28,736 bases of DNA from a virus. This document shows positions 7,567-15,184 of the stretch, in pieces; position 1 is the stretch's first letter; every line of letters starts with the position of its first letter. The position numbers were made by a program, and so were the translations under genes. The stretch spans positions 16,353 to 45,088 of the IMG/VR virus record IMGVR_UViG_3300029448_008690; one strand, 5' to 3'. The notes beneath the pieces were generated by a model. It saw only the letters and a list, made by a program, of their open reading frames with translations. It was not told the origin of the DNA and made no database searches.

Positions 7567-9039
7567 ATGGCAGAGCTAAATGCAGTTGCAAATGTTTTAG
7601 ATACACTTGGTAAGGCAATTTCTGATCTAAGTACAAATATTGAGAAAAGTTTTTCTGAGTTAAACGATAACTCAGAAAAACTCAATAAAAAGCTATCTAA
7701 ACAATTAGAAGAAGAGAAAAAAGGCAAGAAAAAAGAATCCCCTGAAACAGGTTTAAGAAGAGCCTTTAAGAATGTAAAAATAAATGAAAAACCTATTGTT
7801 AGAAAAGATAATACAGAATTAGTTAAATCTTTAGATGGTTTAGTTCAAAAACTACCTGAAAAATTAGAAAAATACGCTCAATCTGCAACTAAAAAGTCTT
7901 CTTTCATAAAAGCTGGATCTTTTTTAGAAAATAAAGCTCAATCTATAAAATCCAATGCAGCTTCTAAAACCGGTCTACGTGGAGGTCTTGCAAAAATTGG
8001 AGGATCAGCTACTGGAGGATTAGGTAAGTCTTTAGGTTTTCTAGGTAAGTTATTACCTAAATTAGTTAAGTTCTTAGGACCAATGGCTGTAATAGGAATG
8101 AAGCTTATAAAGGTTTTCGACATGTTAGAAGGAACCTTAGGGTTCTTAATATCAGGGGCGATTGCTTTAATTGGTACTTATATCTTTACTTGGATAGAAA
8201 TAATAAAAGATATAATAAAATGGTTCAAAGAGTTACCTGGAAAAATTTATAGATTTTTCAGCGAAGACTTACCTTTACTATTTGAAGCAGCAATTATTAA
8301 ACTAAAAGAAACCTTCACAAATTTATACAACTATTTACAAGAAAAAATATTTCAACCATTAGCAGATTATTTATATGAAGCTTGGGAAGGAGTATTATTA
8401 TATTGGGATGAGTTTAAAGCAGCATTTAATCAAAAAATCGAGGAAATTGCTGATTCAATTTATGAGACATGGGAAGGAGTGAAAATCTGGTACAACGAAC
8501 TCAAACAAAAATTTAGTGCGTGGTTAGAAGAATTTGCCGATGGATTATATGAAGCTTGGGAAGGGATCGTTGCATATAAAGATGAACTAATGGCGTCAAT
8601 TAATAATATGGTTAATAATATTAAACAAGCTGCTATTGGAATGTTTACTAATATTATAGGGTGGATTAAAGAAAAAATTGATGCTGTTCTTGACATAGGT
8701 GGTAAGGCTGTTGACGCAGTAAAGGGGTGGTTCGGTTTCGGTGGTGATGAACAACCTGACTCAGTAAAAGAACAAAAGGAACTAACTCCTGAGGAATTCC
8801 CGAGTGGGGTTGTCAATCAAAATACAGTTCCTGTAATTAATATTGAGGCGAATGATGAACAAATGAAGATCATAAACGAGACATTAAAGCAAAATCAGCG
8901 TCAAAATGAAAAAGTAAATCAAACAATTGAGTTATTAATTAATACAATTGATAAAAAAGAACTTGGAACTACTGTTATTAACAATACTGCTCCTACACCA
9001 ACCCAATCATATAGTAATGGTGGAAAGGTAAGAAGATAA
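7567..9039 (+). CDS. Tail tape measure protein
   Basis: This 490-residue helical protein sits in the tape measure position. The N-terminal 120 residues are charged and coiled-coil-like, with a Lys/Glu-rich stretch (about 47-58). A Gly-rich, strongly hydrophobic middle (about 150-215) includes two membrane-segment-like runs, near 160-182 (FLGPMAVIGMKLIKVF) and 191-213 (GFLISGAIALIGTYIFTW), as is common in tape measures that enter the host membrane. Then come three 29-residue repeats of ADxLYEAWEG type (266-352). The C-terminus contains a coiled coil (about 418-462) and ends in YSNGGKVRR. For comparison, T4 gp29 is 590 residues. The protein is released into the tail lumen and sets tube length. 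It heads a five-gene unit with the cap, gp53-like, hub and an unknown gene. Confidence 0.82.
   Translation: MAELNAVANVLDTLGKAISDLSTNIEKSFSELNDNSEKLNKKLSKQLEEEKKGKKKESPETGLRRAFKNVKINEKPIVRKDNTELVKSLDGLVQKLPEKLEKYAQSATKKSSFIKAGSFLENKAQSIKSNAASKTGLRGGLAKIGGSATGGLGKSLGFLGKLLPKLVKFLGPMAVIGMKLIKVFDMLEGTLGFLISGAIALIGTYIFTWIEIIKDIIKWFKELPGKIYRFFSEDLPLLFEAAIIKLKETFTNLYNYLQEKIFQPLADYLYEAWEGVLLYWDEFKAAFNQKIEEIADSIYETWEGVKIWYNELKQKFSAWLEEFADGLYEAWEGIVAYKDELMASINNMVNNIKQAAIGMFTNIIGWIKEKIDAVLDIGGKAVDAVKGWFGFGGDEQPDSVKEQKELTPEEFPSGVVNQNTVPVINIEANDEQMKIINETLKQNQRQNEKVNQTIELLINTIDKKELGTTVINNTAPTPTQSYSNGGKVRR
8362..8622 (+). repeat. Three in-frame 87-bp tandem repeats in tape measure gene
   Basis: Copies lie at 8362-8448, 8449-8535 and 8536-8622 (residues 266-294, 295-323 and 324-352), each exactly 29 codons. 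Each begins A-D-x-[LI]-Y-E-[AT]-W-E-G, followed by an amphipathic Tyr/Trp-rich helix with a D/N-E-[FL] step at positions 16-18. The DNA has diverged while the protein register is exact, so the units are old duplications held by selection on length and helix phase rather than a recent slippage product. Confidence 0.9.
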
Positions 9040-9043
9040 TTAT

Positions 9044-10078
9044 ATGAATTTATTCAAACTTGATAATCAACATCCCTTAACATATCCAGACGGAGCAAAT
9101 TTTAAAACTGCGGTATCAAATGCACCTATAGCTAAACCTATATTAGGTAGCGAAAAAATTATAGATGTAGTTAATGACTTTAAATGGACTAAAACATTAA
9201 AAGAAGGGAGGAGTGATATACCTACTATGAGGTTAAGGGAGCGCTATGTTACTAGGAGCTCTTTCATTGGTAATCTTGCATATGCAGCAAATGTTTTTGT
9301 TGATACAACTGAGATAGCAACCGAGGCTATTGGTAATGTTGCAGGGGATTTACCAGTAGTTGGGGATTATATCAAAAAAGGATCAGAAGGATTCAAAAAA
9401 TTTACAAGAGATACTGCTCAATCAGTTGGATTAGATAATAAGAATAATATACCATTACATTTAAATAGCTACTATAATTTATATGGAACTAAAGATACTG
9501 GTTTTAGATATACGTTACCTTATTTACAGGATGATTGGAAAGTAGTTACTTCTGAATGGGGCGCTGGTATGGCAGAAGGCCTAGCAAAATCATTGTTTAG
9601 TTTTACTTCTGCCATAGTAGAGGGATTTAGTATGGAATCTGCAAAAAGTTATAAGTTCCCTGAAAAGGGTCCATCGATATCAACAACATTATTTTTAGAT
9701 AATACAAAGGATGTAAACCAAGATGGCCAGCTTCCATCCTGGCAGCAAAACTGGCAGCTCATATTTTTATTAGTTTATCAAAATTTACCTAATAGATTGA
9801 ATCGATTTTTATCTCAACCTTCTGCTTTATATGAATTAAAAATGGATGGGTTAAATTATTTGCCATACTGCTATATACCTGAGCTTCAAGTTAAATGTCA
9901 TGGAGTACGTAAACAAAAGACAGTAACATATCAGTTAAACAACGAAACTAAAGAAGTAAAAACACTTGTACCTGAAGTTTATGAATTAAATTTAAAATTC
10001 ACATCTCTAATAGCAGAGTCTAAAAATTTATTTTATGAGAGTTTTTCTAACAATATATCATTTCAGCTAGAGGAATAA
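9044..10078 (+). CDS. Baseplate tail-tube cap/initiator (T4 gp48/gp54-like)
   Basis: This 344-residue protein lies 4 bases after the tape measure gene. Its C-terminal third matches the layout of gp48/gp54, the hub-tube connectors that cap the baseplate and start tube assembly. A helix LPSWQQNWQLIFLLVYQNLP (about 227-246) is followed by ALYELKMDGLNYLPYCYIPELQVKCHG (about 262-288), a variable hairpin, and the closing PEVYELNLKFTSLIAESKNLFYESF (about 312-336), comparable to the 'P-x-x-x-L-E-I-x-M-x-E-I-x-x-L-x-R-x-x-x' ending of T4 gp48. The central region (about 70-130) is Gly/Ala-rich and helical. The size is between T4 gp54 (320) and gp48 (364). Which of the two it corresponds to cannot be decided from the sequence alone. 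Confidence 0.6.
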   Translation: MNLFKLDNQHPLTYPDGANFKTAVSNAPIAKPILGSEKIIDVVNDFKWTKTLKEGRSDIPTMRLRERYVTRSSFIGNLAYAANVFVDTTEIATEAIGNVAGDLPVVGDYIKKGSEGFKKFTRDTAQSVGLDNKNNIPLHLNSYYNLYGTKDTGFRYTLPYLQDDWKVVTSEWGAGMAEGLAKSLFSFTSAIVEGFSMESAKSYKFPEKGPSISTTLFLDNTKDVNQDGQLPSWQQNWQLIFLLVYQNLPNRLNRFLSQPSALYELKMDGLNYLPYCYIPELQVKCHGVRKQKTVTYQLNNETKEVKTLVPEVYELNLKFTSLIAESKNLFYESFSNNISFQLEE

Positions 10079-10079
10079 T

Positions 10080-10451
10080 ATGATAAAAGATTTACAATTA
10101 TATCATAACGACATAGAAGAGTTATCTAAATTATCTTATACTAGATATGAGAATATTTTTCAGATAGCTAAAAATAATAATTACTATTTTTATAATATTC
10201 TCAAAAAGATAAACTTTCCAGATAATATAGATAGCAGATCTTATAACGAGGTTATTGTTAGTAGTAGTGTACCATATACTACTTTGAGTTTTAAATACTA
10301 TGATACTCAAGACTTATGGTGGTTAATATGTATGGTCAATAACATCAAGAACCCAATAACAAATATTAAAGCAGGAACTAAACTCAAAATTCTATCCGTT
10401 GATGCTGTAAATCAAGTATTAGCAGCTATAGATAACACTATTAAAAATTAA
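10080..10451 (+). CDS. gp53: Baseplate wedge protein, gp53-like
   Basis: This 123-residue protein has the LysM-like pattern of T4 gp53 wedge components: an early YTRYENIFQIAKNNNYYFYNILKKINFPD segment (about 18-46), then PYTTLSFKYYDTQDLWWLICMVNNIKNPIT (about 66-95), and G-T-K-L-K-I-L (about 100-106). The motif 'D-T-x-x-W-W-L-I-C-x-x-N-x-I-x-N-P ... G-x-x-L-x-I' is typical of gp53/LysM-type tail proteins. In T4, gp53 joins the wedges to the hub during baseplate assembly. T4 gp53 is longer (196), so only the core is present here. A site AGAGGA lies 5 nt before the ATG, one of the few good Shine-Dalgarno sequences in the window. It overlaps the hub gene by one base (TAATG). Confidence 0.72.
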   Translation: MIKDLQLYHNDIEELSKLSYTRYENIFQIAKNNNYYFYNILKKINFPDNIDSRSYNEVIVSSSVPYTTLSFKYYDTQDLWWLICMVNNIKNPITNIKAGTKLKILSVDAVNQVLAAIDNTIKN

Positions 10452-11917
10452 TGTTACCTAATATTAAAAAGAATCCATCTAAGGAAAATAGAGATATAAC
10501 TATTGATGTTGGCGGTACTAGTTATATTTTAAAAATATTCTTTGTAAACAAAGATGGTTTATTTCGTGTACAAAAAAATAGCTTCAAACAATTAGAATTT
10601 AGAGATAATATTTACAATCCTTTTCTCTCTATTAGCTTAGTATTACTTAATAATAAAAACGAACTTGAAAGTAATTTAGTAACTACTCCAAAAACAGGTA
10701 TAGAGAGTTTACAATACGAATTTAAAGGTAATAGTGATGAATTTGTTTTAATAACCCTGAAACCTGAAATTGAATCAGCTGGTTCAATTACTAAAAAAGA
10801 TAAGTTTGAATATAAACTTGAGCTATCATGTTTTATAAAAGATGAAGAAGAGTTCGTGGAGGGAGAGAATACATATAAAATTTTTGAGTTAATGGATGTA
10901 AAATACCGTGAACTTACTTACCCAACAAAAGAATGGAGTACAAATAAAACTCTACTTAAAAACAAAAATATTAAACCAATAACTCAATTAAGTGATAATG
11001 AAAGATCAGTTCACACAGGATTAGCTTTGCAAGATGTTATTGAGACGTTTGTAAGTGATAAAGTAATTAATAAAGAGCGCTGGGATCGTGGATCCACTAA
11101 ACTGTTCTATACATCTCCAATAGGTACAACTCCTATGCAGATAATGGATTATATAATAGATAACCATGCTTCTGAAAAAGGTAATAACTTATGCTTACTT
11201 AGAGAAGATAAATTCGGTAAATTAAATTTTTTGAGTGTAGAAGATATTTTTAATGGTATATCTAATAAACGTTTCTTTATGCAAGGTCCTGAGGTTGTTG
11301 GTAGTTATGAATTACCTATAGATACTGATAATATATCTGGATCAAGCATAGCTAAACCAGCTTATAAGGATATATCTCCTTTTGTATCTAATTTCCCTAT
11401 AAGAAAATACAATTATTTAAATTTTGCTGCGACAAGTAGTTTGGAGCGTTTACGTTCTACCAATGTTATAAACTATGACTTCAAAAATAAAAAATATTCT
11501 TTTTTGAAAAAGGAAGGTGATATAGAAAGATGTATAAAATATTTTGATGATAATTTTTTAAACTCTGTACCGAGTAAGAAAGCAAAAGTAGCTTTTGAAC
11601 CCGGGGAAAATGTTTTAAATAGAAATTTATTTACTACATTATATAGTACATCTCAGGATATAAATTCTACTAGATACGAAGGAAGAAATGAAGTAATAAA
11701 AAATTTATTATATCTTTCTAATAATATTGAAATAGAAGCTAATGGTAATTTAAATCTACGTTCTGGTAAATTTGTTAATGTAGTAAGAAAAACTGGCATT
11801 GATTCAAAATTTGAAAGAAAAATACAAGGTTATTATTTTATATTAGATACTCAACATATAATTAATAATAAAGAATATATAAGTAATATTATAGCAACTA
11901 AACCTTATTCAGTATGA
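10451..11917 (+). CDS. Baseplate hub protein (gp27-like)
   Basis: The 488-residue product is predicted to be the hub protein that links tube, spike and wedges. An N-terminal beta region (about 15-130) precedes a block with GLALQDVIETF (about 190-200), FYTSPIGTTPMQIMDYIIDNHAS (about 219-241) and LLREDKFGKLNFLSVEDIF (about 248-266). This 'P-M-Q-I-x-D-Y-I ... ED-x-x-G-x-x-x-F-x-S' arrangement is typical of gp27-type hubs. The last strand, GYYFILDTQHIINNKEYISNIIAT (about 460-483), matches the closing 'G-x-y-x-I-x-x-x-x-H-x-I-x-x-x-x-Y-x-x-x-x' of hub proteins. The start overlaps the previous stop (TAATG) and the stop overlaps the next start (ATGA). A gp27-like fold is inferred from pattern and from the neighbouring gp53-like and cap-like genes. 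Confidence 0.55.
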   Translation: MLPNIKKNPSKENRDITIDVGGTSYILKIFFVNKDGLFRVQKNSFKQLEFRDNIYNPFLSISLVLLNNKNELESNLVTTPKTGIESLQYEFKGNSDEFVLITLKPEIESAGSITKKDKFEYKLELSCFIKDEEEFVEGENTYKIFELMDVKYRELTYPTKEWSTNKTLLKNKNIKPITQLSDNERSVHTGLALQDVIETFVSDKVINKERWDRGSTKLFYTSPIGTTPMQIMDYIIDNHASEKGNNLCLLREDKFGKLNFLSVEDIFNGISNKRFFMQGPEVVGSYELPIDTDNISGSSIAKPAYKDISPFVSNFPIRKYNYLNFAATSSLERLRSTNVINYDFKNKKYSFLKKEGDIERCIKYFDDNFLNSVPSKKAKVAFEPGENVLNRNLFTTLYSTSQDINSTRYEGRNEVIKNLLYLSNNIEIEANGNLNLRSGKFVNVVRKTGIDSKFERKIQGYYFILDTQHIINNKEYISNIIATKPYSV

Positions 11918-12744
11918 GTTTAACCCCAGCAAAAACTTTAAAAGAGGAATTAATAAGTACTAAGCTCGCAGATTCAGCAGCTAATCAAATAGCTAGTATT
12001 GATAACAACAATCCTTTCTCTGTTTATAAAGATCATTTTGATTTATACATTCAATATGAAAACACCAAAACAAAAAATGACCCTATAACTAGTGAAGTAG
12101 AGTTTTGGAAAAACAATATTAGTAAATTTGAGAGTCTGGAACCTGAATTCATTTTATTTTGGATGCGTAAATTATCAAATGCTAATCCTCAGGTTTTAGA
12201 GGATTTGAAAGATAGTTTAAATATTGAAACCTCAACCTTACAAACTTTAAGTGATAGTTTGGGTAATATATTTGATCAAGATATAACAATAGATAGTAGG
12301 TATACCCCTATGTTTGATATTGATTTTGATAGTAATAATCCCTTACCTTATAATAACATACTTGATAGTAAGTTGAATTTTCAGTATAAGAAAAATATAT
12401 CTCAATTAAGTACTAAAGTAAATAGCTTATTCAATCAAAATATAACTAATATAGTACAGCCATCCTCCCCTAAAGTACCACACGGAGGCAATCTTGTAAC
12501 TGACTTTACTCATATAAATAGAATTGCAGAAAATAAACCAACTTTTTATGCAACAATAGCTGATAAGTTAGATAGTTCATACGAGACGTTTGTGTTTTTA
12601 GCTAATTATAAACTCAACAATTTACAAGAAGTAGTCAAAGTGGAGTTTGATAATAATGTAGAGGGAGTGTCTGTTAGAATCGACCTTAAAGGTGATAAAA
12701 TTCAAACCGAGAAGAGTGTCAATACTAAAGATCTACTCATCTAA
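11914..12744 (+). CDS. Uncharacterised tail/baseplate protein after the hub
   Basis: I do not recognise this 276-residue protein. The N-terminal half is helical and acidic (an FILFWMRKLSNANPQVLEDLKDSL segment near 77-100); residues about 120-190 are Asn/Asp/Ser-rich; and the C-terminal 70 residues (ETFVFLANYKLNNLQEVVKVEFDNN, then VRIDLKGDKI) look like beta strands. It occupies the place after the hub where a spike or hub-lysozyme could lie in other phages, but no lysozyme, amidase, peptidase or PAAR motif is visible. ATGA overlap with the hub gene suggests coupled synthesis. The last 12 bases overlap the convergent minus-strand gene. Confidence 0.8.
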   Translation: MSLTPAKTLKEELISTKLADSAANQIASIDNNNPFSVYKDHFDLYIQYENTKTKNDPITSEVEFWKNNISKFESLEPEFILFWMRKLSNANPQVLEDLKDSLNIETSTLQTLSDSLGNIFDQDITIDSRYTPMFDIDFDSNNPLPYNNILDSKLNFQYKKNISQLSTKVNSLFNQNITNIVQPSSPKVPHGGNLVTDFTHINRIAENKPTFYATIADKLDSSYETFVFLANYKLNNLQEVVKVEFDNNVEGVSVRIDLKGDKIQTEKSVNTKDLLI

Positions 12745-13185
12745 CTTTTCAGCATCTACATTAATAACATCTTTACCGTCTATTAATTTCTTCAGTACAT
12801 CCTCTCTGGATATTTTTAATTTATGTTCTTGCTCACTATTTTGTAATATTTGCTTAGATTGAATATCTAATTGTTTTACTTGCAATTGAGTTTTAGATTT
12901 CTTATCCTGTGTTACAAGCTTATTAAGAGTTTCAATGGCACCAGTAGATGCTTTAATTAAATCGGCAAGAGATGAAACATTATCTGCATCGGGAACATGA
13001 AAAACAACTTCTTTCATGTTATCAATCATTTCCATGCTATCTTGTATGAGTTTTGCTGATTGATCTATAATAAATTGCTCGACTTTTTCTTTTTCTAGAG
13101 GTTCGATATCTTCCTTATTAGCTATCTGCTTAGCTTCTTTTGGAATTTCTTTGAGCTGTGCTATAATATCATTAGCTTCATCCAT
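12733..13185 (-). CDS. Helical protein, possible terminase small subunit (gp16-like)
   Basis: This 150-residue, almost wholly helical, charged protein resembles the central core of T4 gp16: a helix with FIIDQSAKLIQDSMEMIDNMKEVV (about 38-61), a short 'HVPDADN' turn, a second helix VSSLADLIKASTGAIETLNKL (about 70-90), and a long Lys/Gln-rich helix (91-125). In T4 gp16 the corresponding order is 'helix, A-K-N-A-D-S-P-R-H turn, helix ending in E-I-L-K-L-H-K'. Small terminases form rings that regulate the large subunit. The assignment is weakened by low specificity of helical sequences and by distance: terL ends at 707. It is transcribed opposite to its neighbours and overlaps the upstream plus-strand gene by 12 bp. 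The alternative is a coiled-coil scaffold or assembly factor. Confidence 0.42.
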   Translation of the reverse strand: MDEANDIIAQLKEIPKEAKQIANKEDIEPLEKEKVEQFIIDQSAKLIQDSMEMIDNMKEVVFHVPDADNVSSLADLIKASTGAIETLNKLVTQDKKSKTQLQVKQLDIQSKQILQNSEQEHKLKISREDVLKKLIDGKDVINVDAEKLDE

Positions 13186-13190
13186 AGGAG

Positions 13191-13198
13191 TATTTAAT
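13191..13198 (-). promoter_or_regulatory. T4-late-like promoter for minus-strand helical protein (ATTAAATA)
   Basis: On the minus strand, ATTAAATA is followed by CTCCT and then the ATG, a 5-nt spacing. CTCCT is the opposite of a ribosome site, so initiation on a leaderless message is the simplest reading. The same 8-mer precedes the gp25-like gene. Confidence 0.5.
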
Positions 13199-13220
13199 TG
13201 TGGGAGCTAAAAAATAAACC

Positions 13221-13253
13221 TTGAAATAGAGTAAGAAAAATATATCATATAAT
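13221..13253 (+). promoter_or_regulatory. Possible early/middle promoter for dut-clamp loader unit
   Basis: This short divergent spacer lacks the TAAATA word found at late units. It contains TTGAAA (13221-13226) and the AT-rich TATATCATATAAT (13241-13253), which could act as sigma70-type elements, but no pair has the ideal 17-nt spacing with a good -10. TATAAT at 13248-13253 is directly before the ATG. A different promoter class would fit genes of nucleotide metabolism and replication. Confidence 0.25.
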
Positions 13254-13254
13254 T

Positions 13255-13740
13255 ATGACCGATGAAAATATAAATTGGAACATTGTAGATAAACCGTACA
13301 TCAACGTAAGATTCCTCAAAACTCATGATGATGCTGTTCTCCCTAAAGTTAATAATCAAGCTTTTGGAACAGGAGATTCTGGCTACGATATTTTTAGTGT
13401 TGAAGAAGTGGTTGTACCCGCTCGAGGGAGCGTTGTGGCTCCTGTAGGTGTTACCGTCGCTGATATCTCACCTGGTTATTGGTTTAGAATCGAGCCTAGA
13501 TCTGGCCTCGGATTTAAACATAATATTCAACCTCATTTAGGAGTGATTGATAATCAATATCGAGGTGATCTAGGAGTTAAACTCTACAACTTCAGTGATG
13601 TTGATGTTTCTATCGAGAAAGGAAAAGCGATCGCACAGTTTGTAGTTTACCCTCTCGTACAAGTATCTGTTGACTGGTCAACGGAAGTTACCGAGACTGC
13701 TAGAGGTAATAATGGTTTTGGTTCATCTGATAATAAGTAA
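13255..13740 (+). CDS. dut: dUTPase (deoxyuridine triphosphate nucleotidohydrolase)
   Basis: The enzyme hydrolyses dUTP to dUMP and pyrophosphate, keeping uracil out of DNA and supplying dUMP for dTMP synthesis. The 161-residue protein has all five motifs of homotrimeric dUTPases: I GDSGYDIFS (40-48), II PRSGLG (81-86), III GVIDNQYRGD (96-105) with the catalytic Asp99 and base-stacking Tyr102, IV GKAIAQ (123-128), and V RGNNGFGSS (150-158), the mobile C-terminal arm that closes over the nucleotide. The length is normal, with a short N-terminal extension. It is three bases upstream of the clamp loader gene and forms a two-gene DNA-metabolism island inside tail genes. A dTTP pool role could also connect with the dTTP-using RmlA-like enzyme, but that is inference. 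Confidence 0.97.
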   Translation: MTDENINWNIVDKPYINVRFLKTHDDAVLPKVNNQAFGTGDSGYDIFSVEEVVVPARGSVVAPVGVTVADISPGYWFRIEPRSGLGFKHNIQPHLGVIDNQYRGDLGVKLYNFSDVDVSIEKGKAIAQFVVYPLVQVSVDWSTEVTETARGNNGFGSSDNK

Positions 13741-13743
13741 CTT

Positions 13744-14667
13744 ATGGAACTCACTGACATCTGGGTAGAAAAATATAGACCGAGTAAATTAGATGATGTA
13801 GTTTTATCTGAAGAGACTAGATCTTATTTCAATAATATCAAGCGGACTGGTAATTTACCGAACTTGCTTTTAGTTGGCACCCCAGGTGTCGGTAAAACTT
13901 CTTTAGCTAAAATTATTATCAGTGATATACTTAAGGTACAGTATCTTTACATTAACGCGTCTGATGAAAATGGTATTGATACTATTAGAACTAAGGTTCT
14001 AAATTTTGCCCAGACGCAGAGTTTATTTAATAATATCAAAGTAATCATTCTTGATGAGTGTGATGGGCTCAGTCTAGATGCACAAAAGGCGCTGCGTAAT
14101 AGCATGGAAGAGTATCATGATATTGCAAGGTTTGTATTAACTGCAAATTATCAGCATAAGATAATTCCTGCTTTACAATCTAGATGTCATGTATTTGTTT
14201 TCAACCCACCTAAGGAGGATTATGTAAAGAGAATTGTACATGTAGTAAATCAGGAGAAAATAAGCATAGAAAAAGATATTTTATCTGAAATTATTAATAA
14301 ATCTTATCCCGATTTACGTAAATGTATTAATAACTTACAGAAGTTTAATATATCTGGTAAACAGATGAGTGTACTTAATAGTGCAGAGGCCGTTGTATCT
14401 TCATGTCTCTCGTTAGTTAAGAGTAATGATATGTACAAGGCACGTAAACACATCATCGAAAACGAGAGCGCGTTTGGAAATGATTATGACACTCTATTCA
14501 AAGCATTATTCGATCACTTATATGCAAACAAGCTAAAGTTATCTGATCAAAAAAACAGAGACTGTATGATTACAGTCTCTGAGTACTTTTATAGAAATAA
14601 TATTGTTATTGATAAAGAGATTAATTTCTACACTTGTCTTATAGAATTATCAAGACAAGTATTTTGA
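13744..14667 (+). CDS. gp44: Sliding clamp loader ATPase subunit (T4 gp44 / RFC small subunit-like)
   Basis: This AAA+ ATPase opens and places the sliding clamp on primer-template DNA. The 307-residue product shows IWVEKYRPSKLDDVV (6-20), the RFC-type N-terminal box; Walker A GTPGVGKTS (45-53); Walker B with the RFC-like DECD box, VIILDECDG (100-108); sensor 1 LTANY (132-136); SRC (146-148), the arginine-finger motif acting in trans between subunits; and a C-terminal helical collar (about 205-307). It is close in size to T4 gp44 (319). The partner gp62 and the clamp gp45 are not in this window. The gene follows dut by three bases. Its last 18 bases overlap a convergent gene and include one arm of a 9-bp inverted repeat. 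Confidence 0.95.
   Translation: MELTDIWVEKYRPSKLDDVVLSEETRSYFNNIKRTGNLPNLLLVGTPGVGKTSLAKIIISDILKVQYLYINASDENGIDTIRTKVLNFAQTQSLFNNIKVIILDECDGLSLDAQKALRNSMEEYHDIARFVLTANYQHKIIPALQSRCHVFVFNPPKEDYVKRIVHVVNQEKISIEKDILSEIINKSYPDLRKCINNLQKFNISGKQMSVLNSAEAVVSSCLSLVKSNDMYKARKHIIENESAFGNDYDTLFKALFDHLYANKLKLSDQKNRDCMITVSEYFYRNNIVIDKEINFYTCLIELSRQVF
14632..14660. repeat. 9-bp inverted repeat at convergent gene ends, possible terminator
   Basis: ACTTGTCTT (14632-14640) pairs perfectly with AAGACAAGT (14652-14660) across an 11-nt loop, followed on the plus strand by ATTTTG. It lies at the end of the clamp loader gene and inside the end of the minus-strand gene. The stem is modest and the T run short, so termination is only a possibility. 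It is partly constrained by coding sequence. Confidence 0.35.
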
Positions 14668-15156
14668 TGTGTAACTCTCACCGGCTAATTTGTAATTACC
14701 GTTATCTATTTTAGATTTATTACCTACTGCTACGTCTTGATCTTTCACAGGTTCAGGCTTAGCAGTATTTTTTTCTTCCTTCTCGTTGTTTTTATCTGTT
14801 CTAGTCGCTCTATGATCTGAAGAACTCATATCGAATTCCACTAATTCTATAGGTATAGAAAGATTATTTGTATAAAATCCAGGAGCTTCTTCCACAGTAA
14901 TATCTGCAATATACTCTTTCGAGCCTAGAGCGTTGGTCTCATACTGTGTAGACTTTATCGCACTAAAAAGAATATATTTCCCAGCTTCTTGTAACTGGAT
15001 AATATTTTCTACATAAGCTTTCCTGGTTTCATCTAATTTTTTATACCAGTCAGAGCTTTTCACATTAGAGCGGATCTTTACGTAATCTCCTGGGATCGCG
15101 CTAGTTTTACTGAAACGCTGGTATACTTCATTGTATATTTCGATAAATTTTCCCAT
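14650..15156 (-). CDS. Uncharacterised minus-strand protein with disordered charged linker
   Basis: I do not recognise this 168-residue protein. Residues 1-115 look folded: IEIYNEVYQRF (5-15), IPGDYVKIR (21-29), a helix DETRKAYVENIIQLQEAG (about 42-59), then strands KYILFSAIKS and KEYIADITVEE. Residues about 110-150 are a Ser/Asp/Lys/Glu/Pro-rich, probably disordered segment (DKNNEKEEKNTAKPEPVKDQ), followed by a short tail ending YTSKYLS. 'GDYVKIR' hints at a small beta-barrel, but no family is assignable. It starts from one arm of a perfect divergent inverted repeat, 6 nt downstream of the late-type word, so it is probably expressed with the tail genes, and it overlaps the clamp loader 3' end by 18 bp. 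Confidence 0.8.
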   Translation of the reverse strand: MGKFIEIYNEVYQRFSKTSAIPGDYVKIRSNVKSSDWYKKLDETRKAYVENIIQLQEAGKYILFSAIKSTQYETNALGSKEYIADITVEEAPGFYTNNLSIPIELVEFDMSSSDHRATRTDKNNEKEEKNTAKPEPVKDQDVAVGNKSKIDNGNYKLAGESYTSKYLS

Positions 15157-15162
15157 TTTAAT

Positions 15163-15170
15163 TATTTATG
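15163..15170 (-). promoter_or_regulatory. T4-late-like promoter for minus-strand orphan gene (CATAAATA)
   Basis: CATAAATA on the minus strand is followed by ATTAAA and ATG (6-nt spacing). The same 8-mer precedes the C1q-headed fibre gene. A leaderless or near-leaderless transcript is predicted, as no ribosome site fits in the spacer. Confidence 0.6.
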
Positions 15171-15184
15171 CTTTTTGTTTTATT

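Noticed and set aside
8460-8816. Antisense open frame of 118 codons opposite the tape measure repeats
   Set aside because: It lies opposite a strongly supported gene, has a Ser/Pro/Ile-rich composition typical of reverse-strand shadows, and has no promoter word or partner.
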